Shown piece after piece: positions 1 to 5,167 of a DNA stretch of 5,516 bases. The stretch lies in assembly GCA_934667295.1 (NCBI GenBank), contig CAKULR010000123.1, forward strand, positions 1-5,516, written 5' to 3'. Made by a program: the position numbers and the translations under genes. The notes under the pieces were generated by a model that worked only from the letters and a program-made list of their open reading frames with translations, ran no database searches and was not told where the DNA came from. Origin of the DNA: an uncultured Kiritimatiellota bacterium (GTDB lineage: Bacteria > Verrucomicrobiota > Kiritimatiellia > RFP12 > UBA1067). Position 1 is the first letter of the stretch. The number at the start of each line of letters is the position of its first letter.

Positions 1-199
1 CCGGCTGAAGCGCCGTGAGCAGCTCGGACTTGAGCTGGCTGTCAATCTTGTCGCGCGTGTAGTCTTCGGTCACGTTGCCGCAGACGTTGGTGTAGAACAG
101 CAGCGGGTTGGTGATGCGATAGGAGTACTCACCGTTGCAGCGCACGGAGATATCGACGTCGAGGCCGATGTTGTTGTCGACCACGCGGAAGGGGACGGG
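1..199 (-). CDS. SPFH-domain protein, internal fragment
   Basis: Reading the minus strand from 199 down to 1 gives an uninterrupted 66-residue stretch beginning PVPFRVVDNNIGLDVDIS and continuing through RCNGEYSYRI, LLFYTNVCGNV and YTRDKIDSQLKSELLTALQP. This pattern is typical of the bacterial SPFH/YdjI-like ('virion core protein') family, membrane-associated scaffold-like proteins of poorly defined role. The fragment is from the middle of the protein: it has no start or stop and runs off the left edge of the window. At its N-terminal side the coding similarity ends near 190-200, where a plus-strand Mur ligase begins in the opposite direction. No promoter or RBS can exist here, so this is a broken gene or one side of an assembly join. 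Family recognition is from memory of conserved motifs, not from a search. Confidence 0.7.
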
Positions 200-968
200 C
201 GCATACGCCGTCGCCGAGGTGGACGAGAGCGACAAGTCGCTCGTCGCGTTCAAGCCCTACGCCGCCATCGTGACGAACGCCTCCGCCGACCACTATTCGA
301 AGGCGGAGATGGACGCGGTCTTCGACGCCTTCGTGCGCGGGGTGCCGGGTCCCGTGGTCGATGGCCGCCGCACGCCGATCGTCCCTTCCGCCGTCGCCCG
401 CACGATTCCGCTTCCCGGCGAACACAACGCCGTGAACGCCGAGTGCGCGCTGCGCATGGCGGCGGCGCTGGGGGCGGATTCGGCGCGCCTCTCCGCCGCG
501 GTCCGCACGTTCCCCGGGGTCGAGCGCCGTCTGCAGCGGGTGGGGACCTGCGGCGGGGCGGTCGTCTACGATGACTACGCGCACAACCCGGAGAAGCTGC
601 ACGCGATGCTCACGACGCTGCAGGCGGCCTACCCGAAGGGGGTGGCCGTGGTGTGGCGTCCGCACGGCTACGCGCCGCTCCGGAAGATGCTGGAGGCGCT
701 GGCGGCGATGTTCCGCGCGACGCTCCGTCCGTGCGACGAACTGCTCGTGCTGCCCGTCTACGACGCCGGGGGCACGACGGACCGTTCGCTCAATTCGGAT
801 GCGCTCGTGGCGCGGTTGAACGCTTCGCCCGTGCGGTTCGTTGAAGGTCTTGAAGGCGCGGAGGCCCACCTCCGCACGCACGCGCCGGCGTTCGGCGCAT
901 TGGTTGTGGCCGGCGCGCGCGACCCGGGGCTTCCGGTTCTCGCCCGCCGCCTCGCGGGAAAGGAATGA
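195..968 (+). CDS. MurC-like Mur ligase, N-terminally truncated
   Basis: Mur ligases join an amino acid to a UDP-muramyl precursor using ATP in the cytoplasm. The visible part corresponds to the second half of the central domain and the whole C-terminal domain: VAEVDESD (213-236, compare MurC AEADESD), VTNASADH (270-293), GEHNAVNAECAL (domain hinge), FPGVERRLQRVG, YDDYAHNPEKL (Mur C-terminal signature, about 567-599) and WRPHGYAPLR followed by LPVYDAGGTTDRS. The N-terminal domain and the ATP-binding P-loop (GTTGKT type) are missing because the sequence upstream of about 195 is the antisense of an SPFH gene. The frame stays open back to an ATG at 135, but those 20 residues are antisense SPFH sequence and not part of the family. 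The stop TGA overlaps a possible ATG of the next gene (ATGA, 965-968). As it stands the product could not be a working ligase. MurC is the closest recalled family, but a paralogous Mur ligase is possible. Confidence 0.75.
   Translation, partial: TGAYAVAEVDESDKSLVAFKPYAAIVTNASADHYSKAEMDAVFDAFVRGVPGPVVDGRRTPIVPSAVARTIPLPGEHNAVNAECALRMAAALGADSARLSAAVRTFPGVERRLQRVGTCGGAVVYDDYAHNPEKLHAMLTTLQAAYPKGVAVVWRPHGYAPLRKMLEALAAMFRATLRPCDELLVLPVYDAGGTTDRSLNSDALVARLNASPVRFVEGLEGAEAHLRTHAPAFGALVVAGARDPGLPVLARRLAGKE
956..964 (+). promoter_or_regulatory. Ribosome binding site of the thioredoxin-like gene
   Basis: GGGAAAGGA at 956-964 lies inside the last codons of the Mur ligase. It abuts the ATG at 965 with no spacing but sits 9 nt before the in-frame ATG at 974. 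The spacing favours 974 as the real start, which also gives a cleaner signal peptide (MKLNLVFALAAVLAAS). Confidence 0.55.
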
Positions 969-973
969 AGACG

Positions 974-1657
974 ATGAAACTGAACCTCGTGTTCGCGCTC
1001 GCCGCCGTGTTGGCGGCTTCGCCCCTCTTGCCGGTAGCCGCCGCAGAGGAGAAGAAGGACGCCGCGGTCGCCGAGACGGCGGGCCCCACGCCGGAGCAGC
1101 TGAAGGCGCGCAAGGCGAAGAAGCCCTCCTACACCAAGTTCGCCGAGGCGCAGGCCGTGGCGGAGAAGTGCGGGCAGCCCCTCGTCGCGGCGCTCCTGCC
1201 CGAGGGCCGCCCGGACGTCCAGTTCCTCAAGCAGAAGATCTTCAACCGCAAGGAGTTCCTCAAGGATTTCGCGAAGGCGAACTGCGTCCTCGCGTTCGTG
1301 AAGATCAAGCCGGACGGCAAGGACGCGAAGAAGATCGACACGCGCGGCATGAAGGAGCCCGAACTCAAGTTCCTGGAGAACTTCGCCGTCTCGGAGAAGG
1401 CCGTCGCGCAGGCGAAGCAGCAGAACAAGGACGAGCCGAAGTTCACGGACATGAAGTGCTATCCGGCCGTGATCTGCGTGGACGCGACGGGACAGAAGGA
1501 GCTCTTCCGCCTTGCGGACTACGACAAGGAGGGCGGGTTCGGCGTGTGGCTCTCGCAGGTCGTCGACAGCTTCCGTTCGGCCGGCATCGAGCCGACCGTC
1601 TCGCCGCTCGTGAACAAGATTATCGAGAACCCCGACGACCCCAAGAAGTGGAAATAG
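974..1657 (+). CDS. Exported thioredoxin-fold protein lacking CxxC
   Basis: The protein is about 227 residues from the ATG at 974; an alternative ATG at 965 adds three residues. It opens with a Sec signal peptide: a short basic start, the hydrophobic core LVFALAAVLAASPLLPV, then a probable cleavage site AAA|EE, so it acts in the periplasm or on the outside. A charged linker (PTPEQLKARKAKK) precedes a thioredoxin-like domain. Its marks are AVAEKCGQPLVAALL as the first strand, ANCVLAFVKIKPDG as the next, and CYPAVICVDATGQ as the strand after a cis-proline (numbered from 965, P167), resembling YPTxxxxDxxG of Thioredoxin_7-like proteins. The CxxC redox motif is absent: the expected position reads EGRPDVQF. 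Four scattered cysteines remain (C69, C107, C165, C171). It is probably a non-redox or structural member. It sits 4 bp before lpxC and shares an ATGA junction with the Mur ligase, so it is likely cotranscribed with envelope genes. Substrate unknown. Confidence 0.65.
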   Translation: MKLNLVFALAAVLAASPLLPVAAAEEKKDAAVAETAGPTPEQLKARKAKKPSYTKFAEAQAVAEKCGQPLVAALLPEGRPDVQFLKQKIFNRKEFLKDFAKANCVLAFVKIKPDGKDAKKIDTRGMKEPELKFLENFAVSEKAVAQAKQQNKDEPKFTDMKCYPAVICVDATGQKELFRLADYDKEGGFGVWLSQVVDSFRSAGIEPTVSPLVNKIIENPDDPKKWK

Positions 1658-1661
1658 TCCG

Positions 1662-2696
1662 ATGTCCGTAGACTCTCCGTCGTTCGACTATCCCCGGTGC
1701 CGCCTCGTGCGGGGCTCACAGGCCTCGCTCGACGCGGCGCTCGCGCGTTTCCATGCCCAGCCCGTGGACGAGGTGCGTCTCGCCGAACGGAGCGGGTGGC
1801 CCGCCCGGCGCACGACGCTCGCCGCCGAGGTGTCCGTGGCGGGGAAGGGGACGTATCGCGGACGCGAACGGCGCACGCTCACCTTCGCGCCGTCGGCGAA
1901 GCCGGGATGGTGGATCCGGCGCACGGACCTGCCGGAGCAGCTTGACACCGCCGTCGACATCGCGAACCTCTGGGAGTCCGCCGGGCGCCTCGTGCTGCGC
2001 AGCGGTTCCGCCCACAACTACCTGCGCATGGTGGAGCATATCGTCGCGCTCAAGGGCGGGCTCGGCCTCGACAACGTGGTGCTCAAGACGAACTCGGGCG
2101 ATCCGCCGCTCTTCGACGACTCCTCCCTCCCGATGGTGGAGGCGGTCCAGAAGGCCGGCATCGTCGAGACGGACGAGGCGGCATCCTACGTCACCGTGAA
2201 GGAGCCGCTGGCCTTCGGGGGCACACGCGGCGACTTCCTTCTCTTCCTGCCGGACGACGGTTCGCGGCGTCTGCGCCTCGACGTGGCGATCAACTGGAAC
2301 ACGGTCATCGGCGACCAGCGCATCGTCTTCGACGTGACGCCCGAGACGTTCCGGTACGGTTCCTACGCCCGTACGAACGCGACGCACCGCCAGTTCCAGA
2401 TCGTGAAGCTCTTCGGCTGGATGCGCGCTGATTGGCGCCATCTCGGCTACGACATGAACAACATCCTCATCCACGGGCACCGGAAGTGGTACAACGAACC
2501 GCGCTTCCCGCTCGCGGGGACGGACAAGTTCCTGGAGCCGGTGTGGCATCGCGCCACGCTCGACCTGCTCGCGGCCCTCACGCTGACGGGCCCCGACCGC
2601 TTCGTCGGCACGGTCGTCTCCTACCGGGCCGGCCACACGCAGGACTGCGACGCCGTCCGCGCCCTCTACCGCAACGACCTGCTCGTGACGGCATAG
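1662..2696 (+). CDS. lpxC: UDP-3-O-acyl-GlcNAc deacetylase (LpxC), divergent
   Basis: LpxC is the zinc deacetylase that commits UDP-3-O-acyl-GlcNAc to lipid A synthesis in the cytoplasm. The 344-residue protein has about 50 extra N-terminal residues, then AAEVSVAGKGTYRG and TLTFAPSAKPGWWIRRTDL (compare LpxC VGLHTGK and YRRTDL). The catalytic block MVEHIVALKGGLGLDNVV matches STVEHLNAALAGLGIDN, giving the base E125 and zinc ligand H126. FDDSSLPMVEA matches MDGSAAPFV. In the second domain ART (236-238) fits ARTFGF, NEPRF fits NEDGLRF, WHRATLD supplies H296 and D301, and YRAGHT supplies the catalytic His H325. Oddities: the second zinc pair is H-x4-D instead of H-x3-D, the following Lys is Arg, and the Asp of the GDL motif is Ala. 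The start ATG lies 4 bp after the previous stop with a weak GGA nine bases upstream. It could be a paralogue rather than the housekeeping enzyme. Confidence 0.8.
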   Translation: MSVDSPSFDYPRCRLVRGSQASLDAALARFHAQPVDEVRLAERSGWPARRTTLAAEVSVAGKGTYRGRERRTLTFAPSAKPGWWIRRTDLPEQLDTAVDIANLWESAGRLVLRSGSAHNYLRMVEHIVALKGGLGLDNVVLKTNSGDPPLFDDSSLPMVEAVQKAGIVETDEAASYVTVKEPLAFGGTRGDFLLFLPDDGSRRLRLDVAINWNTVIGDQRIVFDVTPETFRYGSYARTNATHRQFQIVKLFGWMRADWRHLGYDMNNILIHGHRKWYNEPRFPLAGTDKFLEPVWHRATLDLLAALTLTGPDRFVGTVVSYRAGHTQDCDAVRALYRNDLLVTA

Positions 2697-2781
2697 CCCG
2701 TCCCCCAAACGTAACCCGTCCCACAAAACGTAACCCGTCCCCAAACATAGTCCGTCCCGCACGTAGCCCGTCCCCCAAAAC
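2693..2781 (+). repeat. Five tandem 16-19 bp units
   Basis: Five units of the form GTAACCCGTCCCCCAAAAC follow one another at 2693-2710, 2711-2729, 2730-2746, 2747-2762 and 2763-2781. Differences are small: A/G or C/T changes in GTARYCCGTCC, and variable length of the C and A runs. The first unit contains the TAG stop of lpxC. There is no dyad symmetry inside the unit. No function is recognised; it may be a slippage-prone tandem array or part of a 3' UTR. Confidence 0.85.
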
Positions 2782-2783
2782 AC

Positions 2784-2863
2784 GCCTTGAAAGGCCCCCT
2801 CTTGATTCGAGGGCGGGAGGGTCGCGCTCCCGCGCGACCGAAAGTCTTCGTATATTCCAAGGC
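2784..2863 (+). other. Hairpin cluster downstream of lpxC
   Basis: Two stem-loops stand side by side: CCCTC/GAGGG (2797-2801 with 2809-2813) and an 8-bp perfect stem GGTCGCGC/GCGCGACC with loop TCCC (2820-2839). An outer 6-bp pairing, GCCTTG (2784-2789) with CAAGGC (2858-2863), can enclose both. The position after lpxC suits transcript-end processing or termination, but no U-run follows, so an intrinsic terminator is not well supported. The second hairpin has the same GGGAGGGTCGC...GCGACCGA frame as a hairpin inside the longer repeat modules. Confidence 0.5.
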
Positions 2864-2903
2864 ATTTCTCGCCTGGATGTCACAGTAAGCACGGCACCAT
2901 TCG

Positions 2904-3226
2904 GCCCGGCGCGCGATGTACCCGCGCCGCCCTCGGCGCGTGGCGTCCGAACACGGGAGGGTCGCAACTTGTTGCGACCGACTGAACAACAGGTCCATCC
3001 CCCAACATGAGGAGTGTCCAGGCCTCCGGCCGGTTAACACGGAGCGCGCGGAGGCACGGGGGCACGGAGAGTGGTTTTGAGGTTGGCTTACGCGCTGTTT
3101 CACCCACGCAGTGTCCACTTGGGAGGAGATTTTTACCACAGAACACACAGAAACGCCTTTCGGGCGACACGGAAGAGGCCGGGGAAAGATGTGCTTCGCA
3201 CGATCCGGCCACGTTTCCGTCACATA
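2904..3226 (+). repeat. Composite repeat module, copy 1 (long form)
   Basis: The left half starts with a 7-bp hairpin CGCGCCG/CGGCGCG, loop CCCT (2923-2940), then a 9-bp stem GGTCGCAAC/GTTGCGACC (2960-2979). GGCCTCCGGCC follows, then a CACGGAG tract with 8-9 bp spacing from about 3033. A linker containing GAGGTTGGCTTACGCGC leads to the right half. That half has TTTTTACCACAGAACACACAG, a CGCC/GGCG hairpin, GAAGAGGCCGGGGAAAG and a GTGC-TTC-GCAC hairpin, and ends near CGTTTCCGTCACATA. No credible protein is encoded; open frames here translate into arginine-rich strings that change frame between copies. Confidence 0.85.
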
Positions 3227-3253
3227 CTCTCGACCTACTAGATTCTATAGGCG

Positions 3254-3588
3254 GTCCGGCACGCGAAGTACCCGCGCCGCCCTCGGCGCGTGGCGTCCGA
3301 ACACGGGAGGGTCGCAACTTGTTGCGACCGACTGAACAACAGGCCCATCTCCAACATGGGGAGTGCCCCAGCCTCCGGCCGATTAACACGGAGCGCGCGG
3401 AGGCACGGAGACTCGGAGAGTGGTTTTGAGGTTGGCTTGCGCATGGTTTCACTCACGTTTTATCCACAGGAAAGGGTACAGGGAAGGGATTTTTTTACCA
3501 CAGAACACACAGAAACGCCCTTCGGGCGACACGGAAGAGGCCGGGGAAAGATGTGCTTCGCACGATTCGGCCGCGTTTCCGCACCATA
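3254..3588 (+). repeat. Composite repeat module, copy 2 (long form)
   Basis: This copy matches copy 1 nearly base for base through both left-half hairpins (9-bp stem at 3310-3329), the GCCTCCGGCC motif and the CACGGAG tract. The linker then differs: TATCCACAGGAAAGGGTACAG replaces the CACGCAGTG-type segment. The right half has a longer T7 run before ACCACAGAACACACAG, the fully paired CGCCCTTCGGGCG hairpin, and the GTGCTTCGCAC hairpin, ending at CGTTTCCGCACCATA. It is separated from copy 1 by a unique spacer of about 27 bp. Confidence 0.85.
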
Positions 3589-3619
3589 ATCCTAGGACAC
3601 TCGGGACTTCGTGTCGGAA

Positions 3620-3824
3620 CGTTCCGAAGCGAAATCCCGCATTGAATCTCTCGTGTTTAATCGAAAGATTGGACGTGTTATTGTCCATGGTTTGCTTCAT
3701 ATTGTTTGAATTTGTGAAGTATTTGCCAATTATGTAATTCGTGCTACGAGAAAATATTTCTTACGCATAGAAATCTCATCAAAAGGTAAGAGGTAGAAAG
3801 ATTGTGGGATTTCGTTTCGGAACG
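3620..3824. repeat. AT-rich segment bounded by 19-bp inverted repeats
   Basis: The left arm, CGTTCCGAAGCGAAATCCC (3620-3638), is the reverse complement of the right arm 3806-3824 with one mismatch (18 of 19). The 167 bp between them are AT-rich and unlike everything around them. They contain a small hairpin TGGAC/GTCCA and TCGT-GCT-ACGA, but no credible gene. The left arm overlaps a 12-bp palindrome CGGAACGTTCCG (3615-3626), and TTCGGAACG recurs at 3838-3846. The segment lies between repeat copies 2 and 3. It could be a miniature inverted-repeat element or an operator-rich intergenic region. No target-site duplication is evident, so mobility is unproven. Confidence 0.5.
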
Positions 3825-3860
3825 ATATCTTTCAAACTTCGGAACGGTGTAGATGGTGGG

Positions 3861-4114
3861 ATGGCGCGCGATGTACCCGCGCCGCCCTCGGCGCGTGGCG
3901 TACGGTTGGCCTCCGGTCGGTTAACACGGAGTGGACGGAGGCACGGGGGCACGGAGAGTGGTTTTGAGGTTGGCTTGTGCGCTGTTTCATCCACGTGGTG
4001 CTCACTTGGGAGGGGGATTTTTTACCACAGAACACACGGAAACGCCTTTCGGGCGACACGGAAGAGGCCGGGGAAAGATGTACTTCGCACGATTCGACCA
4101 CGTTTCCATCACAG
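3861..4114 (+). repeat. Composite repeat module, copy 3 (short form)
   Basis: It begins with the CGCGCCG/CGGCGCG hairpin. After GCGTGGCGT it then jumps directly to GGCCTCCGGTCGG, so about 74 bp present in copy 1 (2947-3020), including the 9-bp TCGCAAC hairpin, are missing and replaced by about six bases. The CACGGAG tract, GAGGTTGGCTTG linker, CCACGTGG palindrome, T6 run, ACCACAGAACACACGG and the right-half hairpins follow in the same order. The GTGC arm of the last hairpin has become GTAC, which costs one pair. Confidence 0.85.
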
Positions 4115-4147
4115 ATGTTTGAAGTACGGGGGTGTCTGTAGGTAGAT

Positions 4148-4400
4148 GGTCCGGCACGCGAAGTACCCGCGCCGCCCTCGGCGCGTGGCGTGCGACTGGC
4201 CTCCGGCCGGTTAACACGGAGTGCGCGGAGGTACGGGGACACGGAGAGTGTTGAGGTCGGCTTGTGCGCTGTTTCATCCACGTGGTGCTCATTTGGGAGG
4301 GGGATTTTTTTACCACAGAACACACAGAAACGCCCTTCGGGCGACACAGAAGAGGCCGGGGAAAGAATGTGTTTCGCGCGGTTCGGCCTCTTTTGCCCCT
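4148..4400 (+). repeat. Composite repeat module, copy 4 (short form)
   Basis: It has the same short architecture as copy 3: the left hairpin, the junction GCGTGGCGT|GCGACT, then GGCCTCCGGCCGGTTAACACGG. It lacks the GGTT part of the GTGGTTTTGAGG linker. The right half keeps T7, ACCACAGAACACACAG and the CGCCCTTCGGGCG hairpin. The final hairpin reads GTGT-TTC-GCGC, in which pairing is retained through G-U wobbles. The usual CGTTTCC end is replaced by CTCTTTTGCCCC. Confidence 0.85.
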
Positions 4401-4425
4401 AGATCAGACATGAAGTGATTGAGGT

Positions 4426-4611
4426 GCGCGTAAGCCAACTCTAAAAATCCTCCGTGTCTTCGTGCCTCCGCGTACTCCGTGTTAACCGGCCGGAGGCTGG
4501 GGCACTCCTCATGTTGGGGATGGCTTGTTGTTCAATCGGTCGCAACAAGTTGCGACCCTCCCGTGTTCGGACGCCACGTACCACGAGGGCGGCGCGGGTA
4601 CTTCGCGCGCC
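4426..4611 (-). repeat. Inverted half-module, copy 5 (left half, long form)
   Basis: On the minus strand this reads as the left half of the long module: GCGCGAAGTACCCGCGCCG, GTCCGAACACGGGAGG, the 9-bp TCGCAAC stem (4539-4558), AACATGAGGAGTGCC, the GCCTCCGGCCGGTTAACACGG motif and the CACGGAG tract, ending at GAGTTGGCTTACGCGC. The right half (ACCACAGAA...) is absent. The first hairpin is eroded: CCCTCGTGGTACGTGG replaces CCCTCGGCGCGTGG. It is the only copy in this orientation. Confidence 0.85.
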
Positions 4612-4753
4612 GTTTCAGAAGGATGGCAAAGCTAAACGAATAGCCCCCATAAAACTCTGCGTTTCTGTGCAAGCAATCAAACTCCAGCTGCGGCAACAAC
4701 TGGGCGTTTGACAGGTGGAATAAGAAACAGGGGAAGGGGGCTACCCAACCAGG
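4612..4753. other. Unique spacer without recognised content
   Basis: Between the inverted half-module and the terminator of the minus-strand operon I see no gene, RNA or clear repeat. CTCTGCGTTTCTGTGC (about 4656-4671) is a loose reverse-complement echo of the CACAGAAACGC tract, and 4727-4740 is purine-rich. Confidence 0.4.
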
Positions 4754-4754
4754 T

Positions 4755-4780
4755 AAGATAACGCACGGATGACCGTGCGC
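4755..4780 (-). terminator. Stem-loop terminator of the DUF2335 operon
   Basis: A perfect 7-bp stem CGCACGG/CCGTGCG with a four-base loop occupies 4762-4779. Read on the minus strand it is followed by TTATCTTA and starts 10 nt after the stop codon of the DUF2335 gene. The T-tract is interrupted, so efficiency is uncertain, but placement and shape fit an intrinsic terminator. Confidence 0.6.
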
Positions 4781-4789
4781 TGGATTGTG

Positions 4790-5167
4790 CTATTTCCGTT
4801 CCGACGAATTTTTGGACGAAGAACTGCGACCGATGAAGACGGCGGCAAGGTTGACGACGGTCGCACCGACAAACGCGACGGCGGCGGTCGTCTGGCCGAG
4901 GAACGCGCAAATCGTGCCGCAGATGAATGCGACGAGCGTGAGGACGAACGCATAGGCTTGTCCTCTTGAGACGCTGCGGTGGTACTCCGCATGATCCACC
5001 GCTTCCTGCTCGCGCCGTGTCTTCGCCTCTGATTCCGCAAGCGTCAGAAGACGGTCGAACGCACCGGGGTGAATCCGTTCGTATGCCTCGGCGGCGGCTG
5101 GAGGCGGCACGGGACCGTCCCAGGTCGTCACGTGCATCGAACGGACGGAAAGCTTGCTCTCAGCCAT
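4790..5167 (-). CDS. DUF2335-type small membrane protein
   Basis: This is a 125-residue protein starting at the ATG at 5167, which has GAAGG at suitable distance; the frame is open further back to 5203 but that part lies inside the preceding gene. Residues about 15-52 (TTWDGPVPPPAAAEAYERIHPGAFDRLL...ESEAKTRREQE) match the DUF2335 pattern I recall: a GPxPPPxxxxxYExixPGaxxRll core, then a charged helix with HRR/RRE. Two hydrophobic segments follow: about 71-90 (AYAFVLTLVAFICGTICAFL) and about 94-112 (TAAVAFVGATVVNLAAVFI). The tail is SSSSKNSSERK. The predicted topology is a cytoplasmic N-terminal helix with a hairpin of two membrane spans. The family's function is unknown to me. It is the second gene of a two-gene operon and ends next to a stem-loop terminator. 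The operon sits inside a repeat island and is bracketed by inverted half-modules, suggesting accessory rather than core content. Confidence 0.75.
   Translation of the reverse strand: MAESKLSVRSMHVTTWDGPVPPPAAAEAYERIHPGAFDRLLTLAESEAKTRREQEAVDHAEYHRSVSRGQAYAFVLTLVAFICGTICAFLGQTTAAVAFVGATVVNLAAVFIGRSSSSKNSSERK

Noticed and set aside
129..881. 250-aa minus-strand open frame opposite the Mur ligase
   Set aside because: Arg/His/Val-rich antisense translation of a high-GC gene; the plus frame carries clear Mur ligase motifs.
841..1671. 276-aa plus-strand open frame overlapping the thioredoxin-like gene
   Set aside because: Out-of-frame shadow, extremely Arg/Gly-rich, with no domain; the other frame has a signal peptide and fold motifs.
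1716..2783. 355-aa minus-strand open frame, the longest in the window
   Set aside because: Antisense of lpxC with low-complexity composition; its start lies in the tandem repeats.
4000..4025. Intrinsic terminator at the T-run of the repeat modules (GGGGGATTTTTT)
   Set aside because: No stable stem directly precedes the T-run; only a CCACGTGG palindrome with no loop lies upstream.
2904..4400. CRISPR array
   Set aside because: Repeat units are about 250-335 bp and spacing is irregular; there are no short identical repeats with unique spacers and no cas genes.
2904..4611. Integron attC array or retron msr/msd
   Set aside because: No integrase or reverse transcriptase is present, no attC core-site pattern was seen, and the modules enclose no cassette genes.
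2578..4711. Many open frames of 63-192 aa on both strands in the repeat island
   Set aside because: They translate the repeats (strings such as PCLRALRVNRPEA, TTEHTETPFGRH or CVFCGKK), appear in different frames and strands in each copy, and lack ribosome binding sites.
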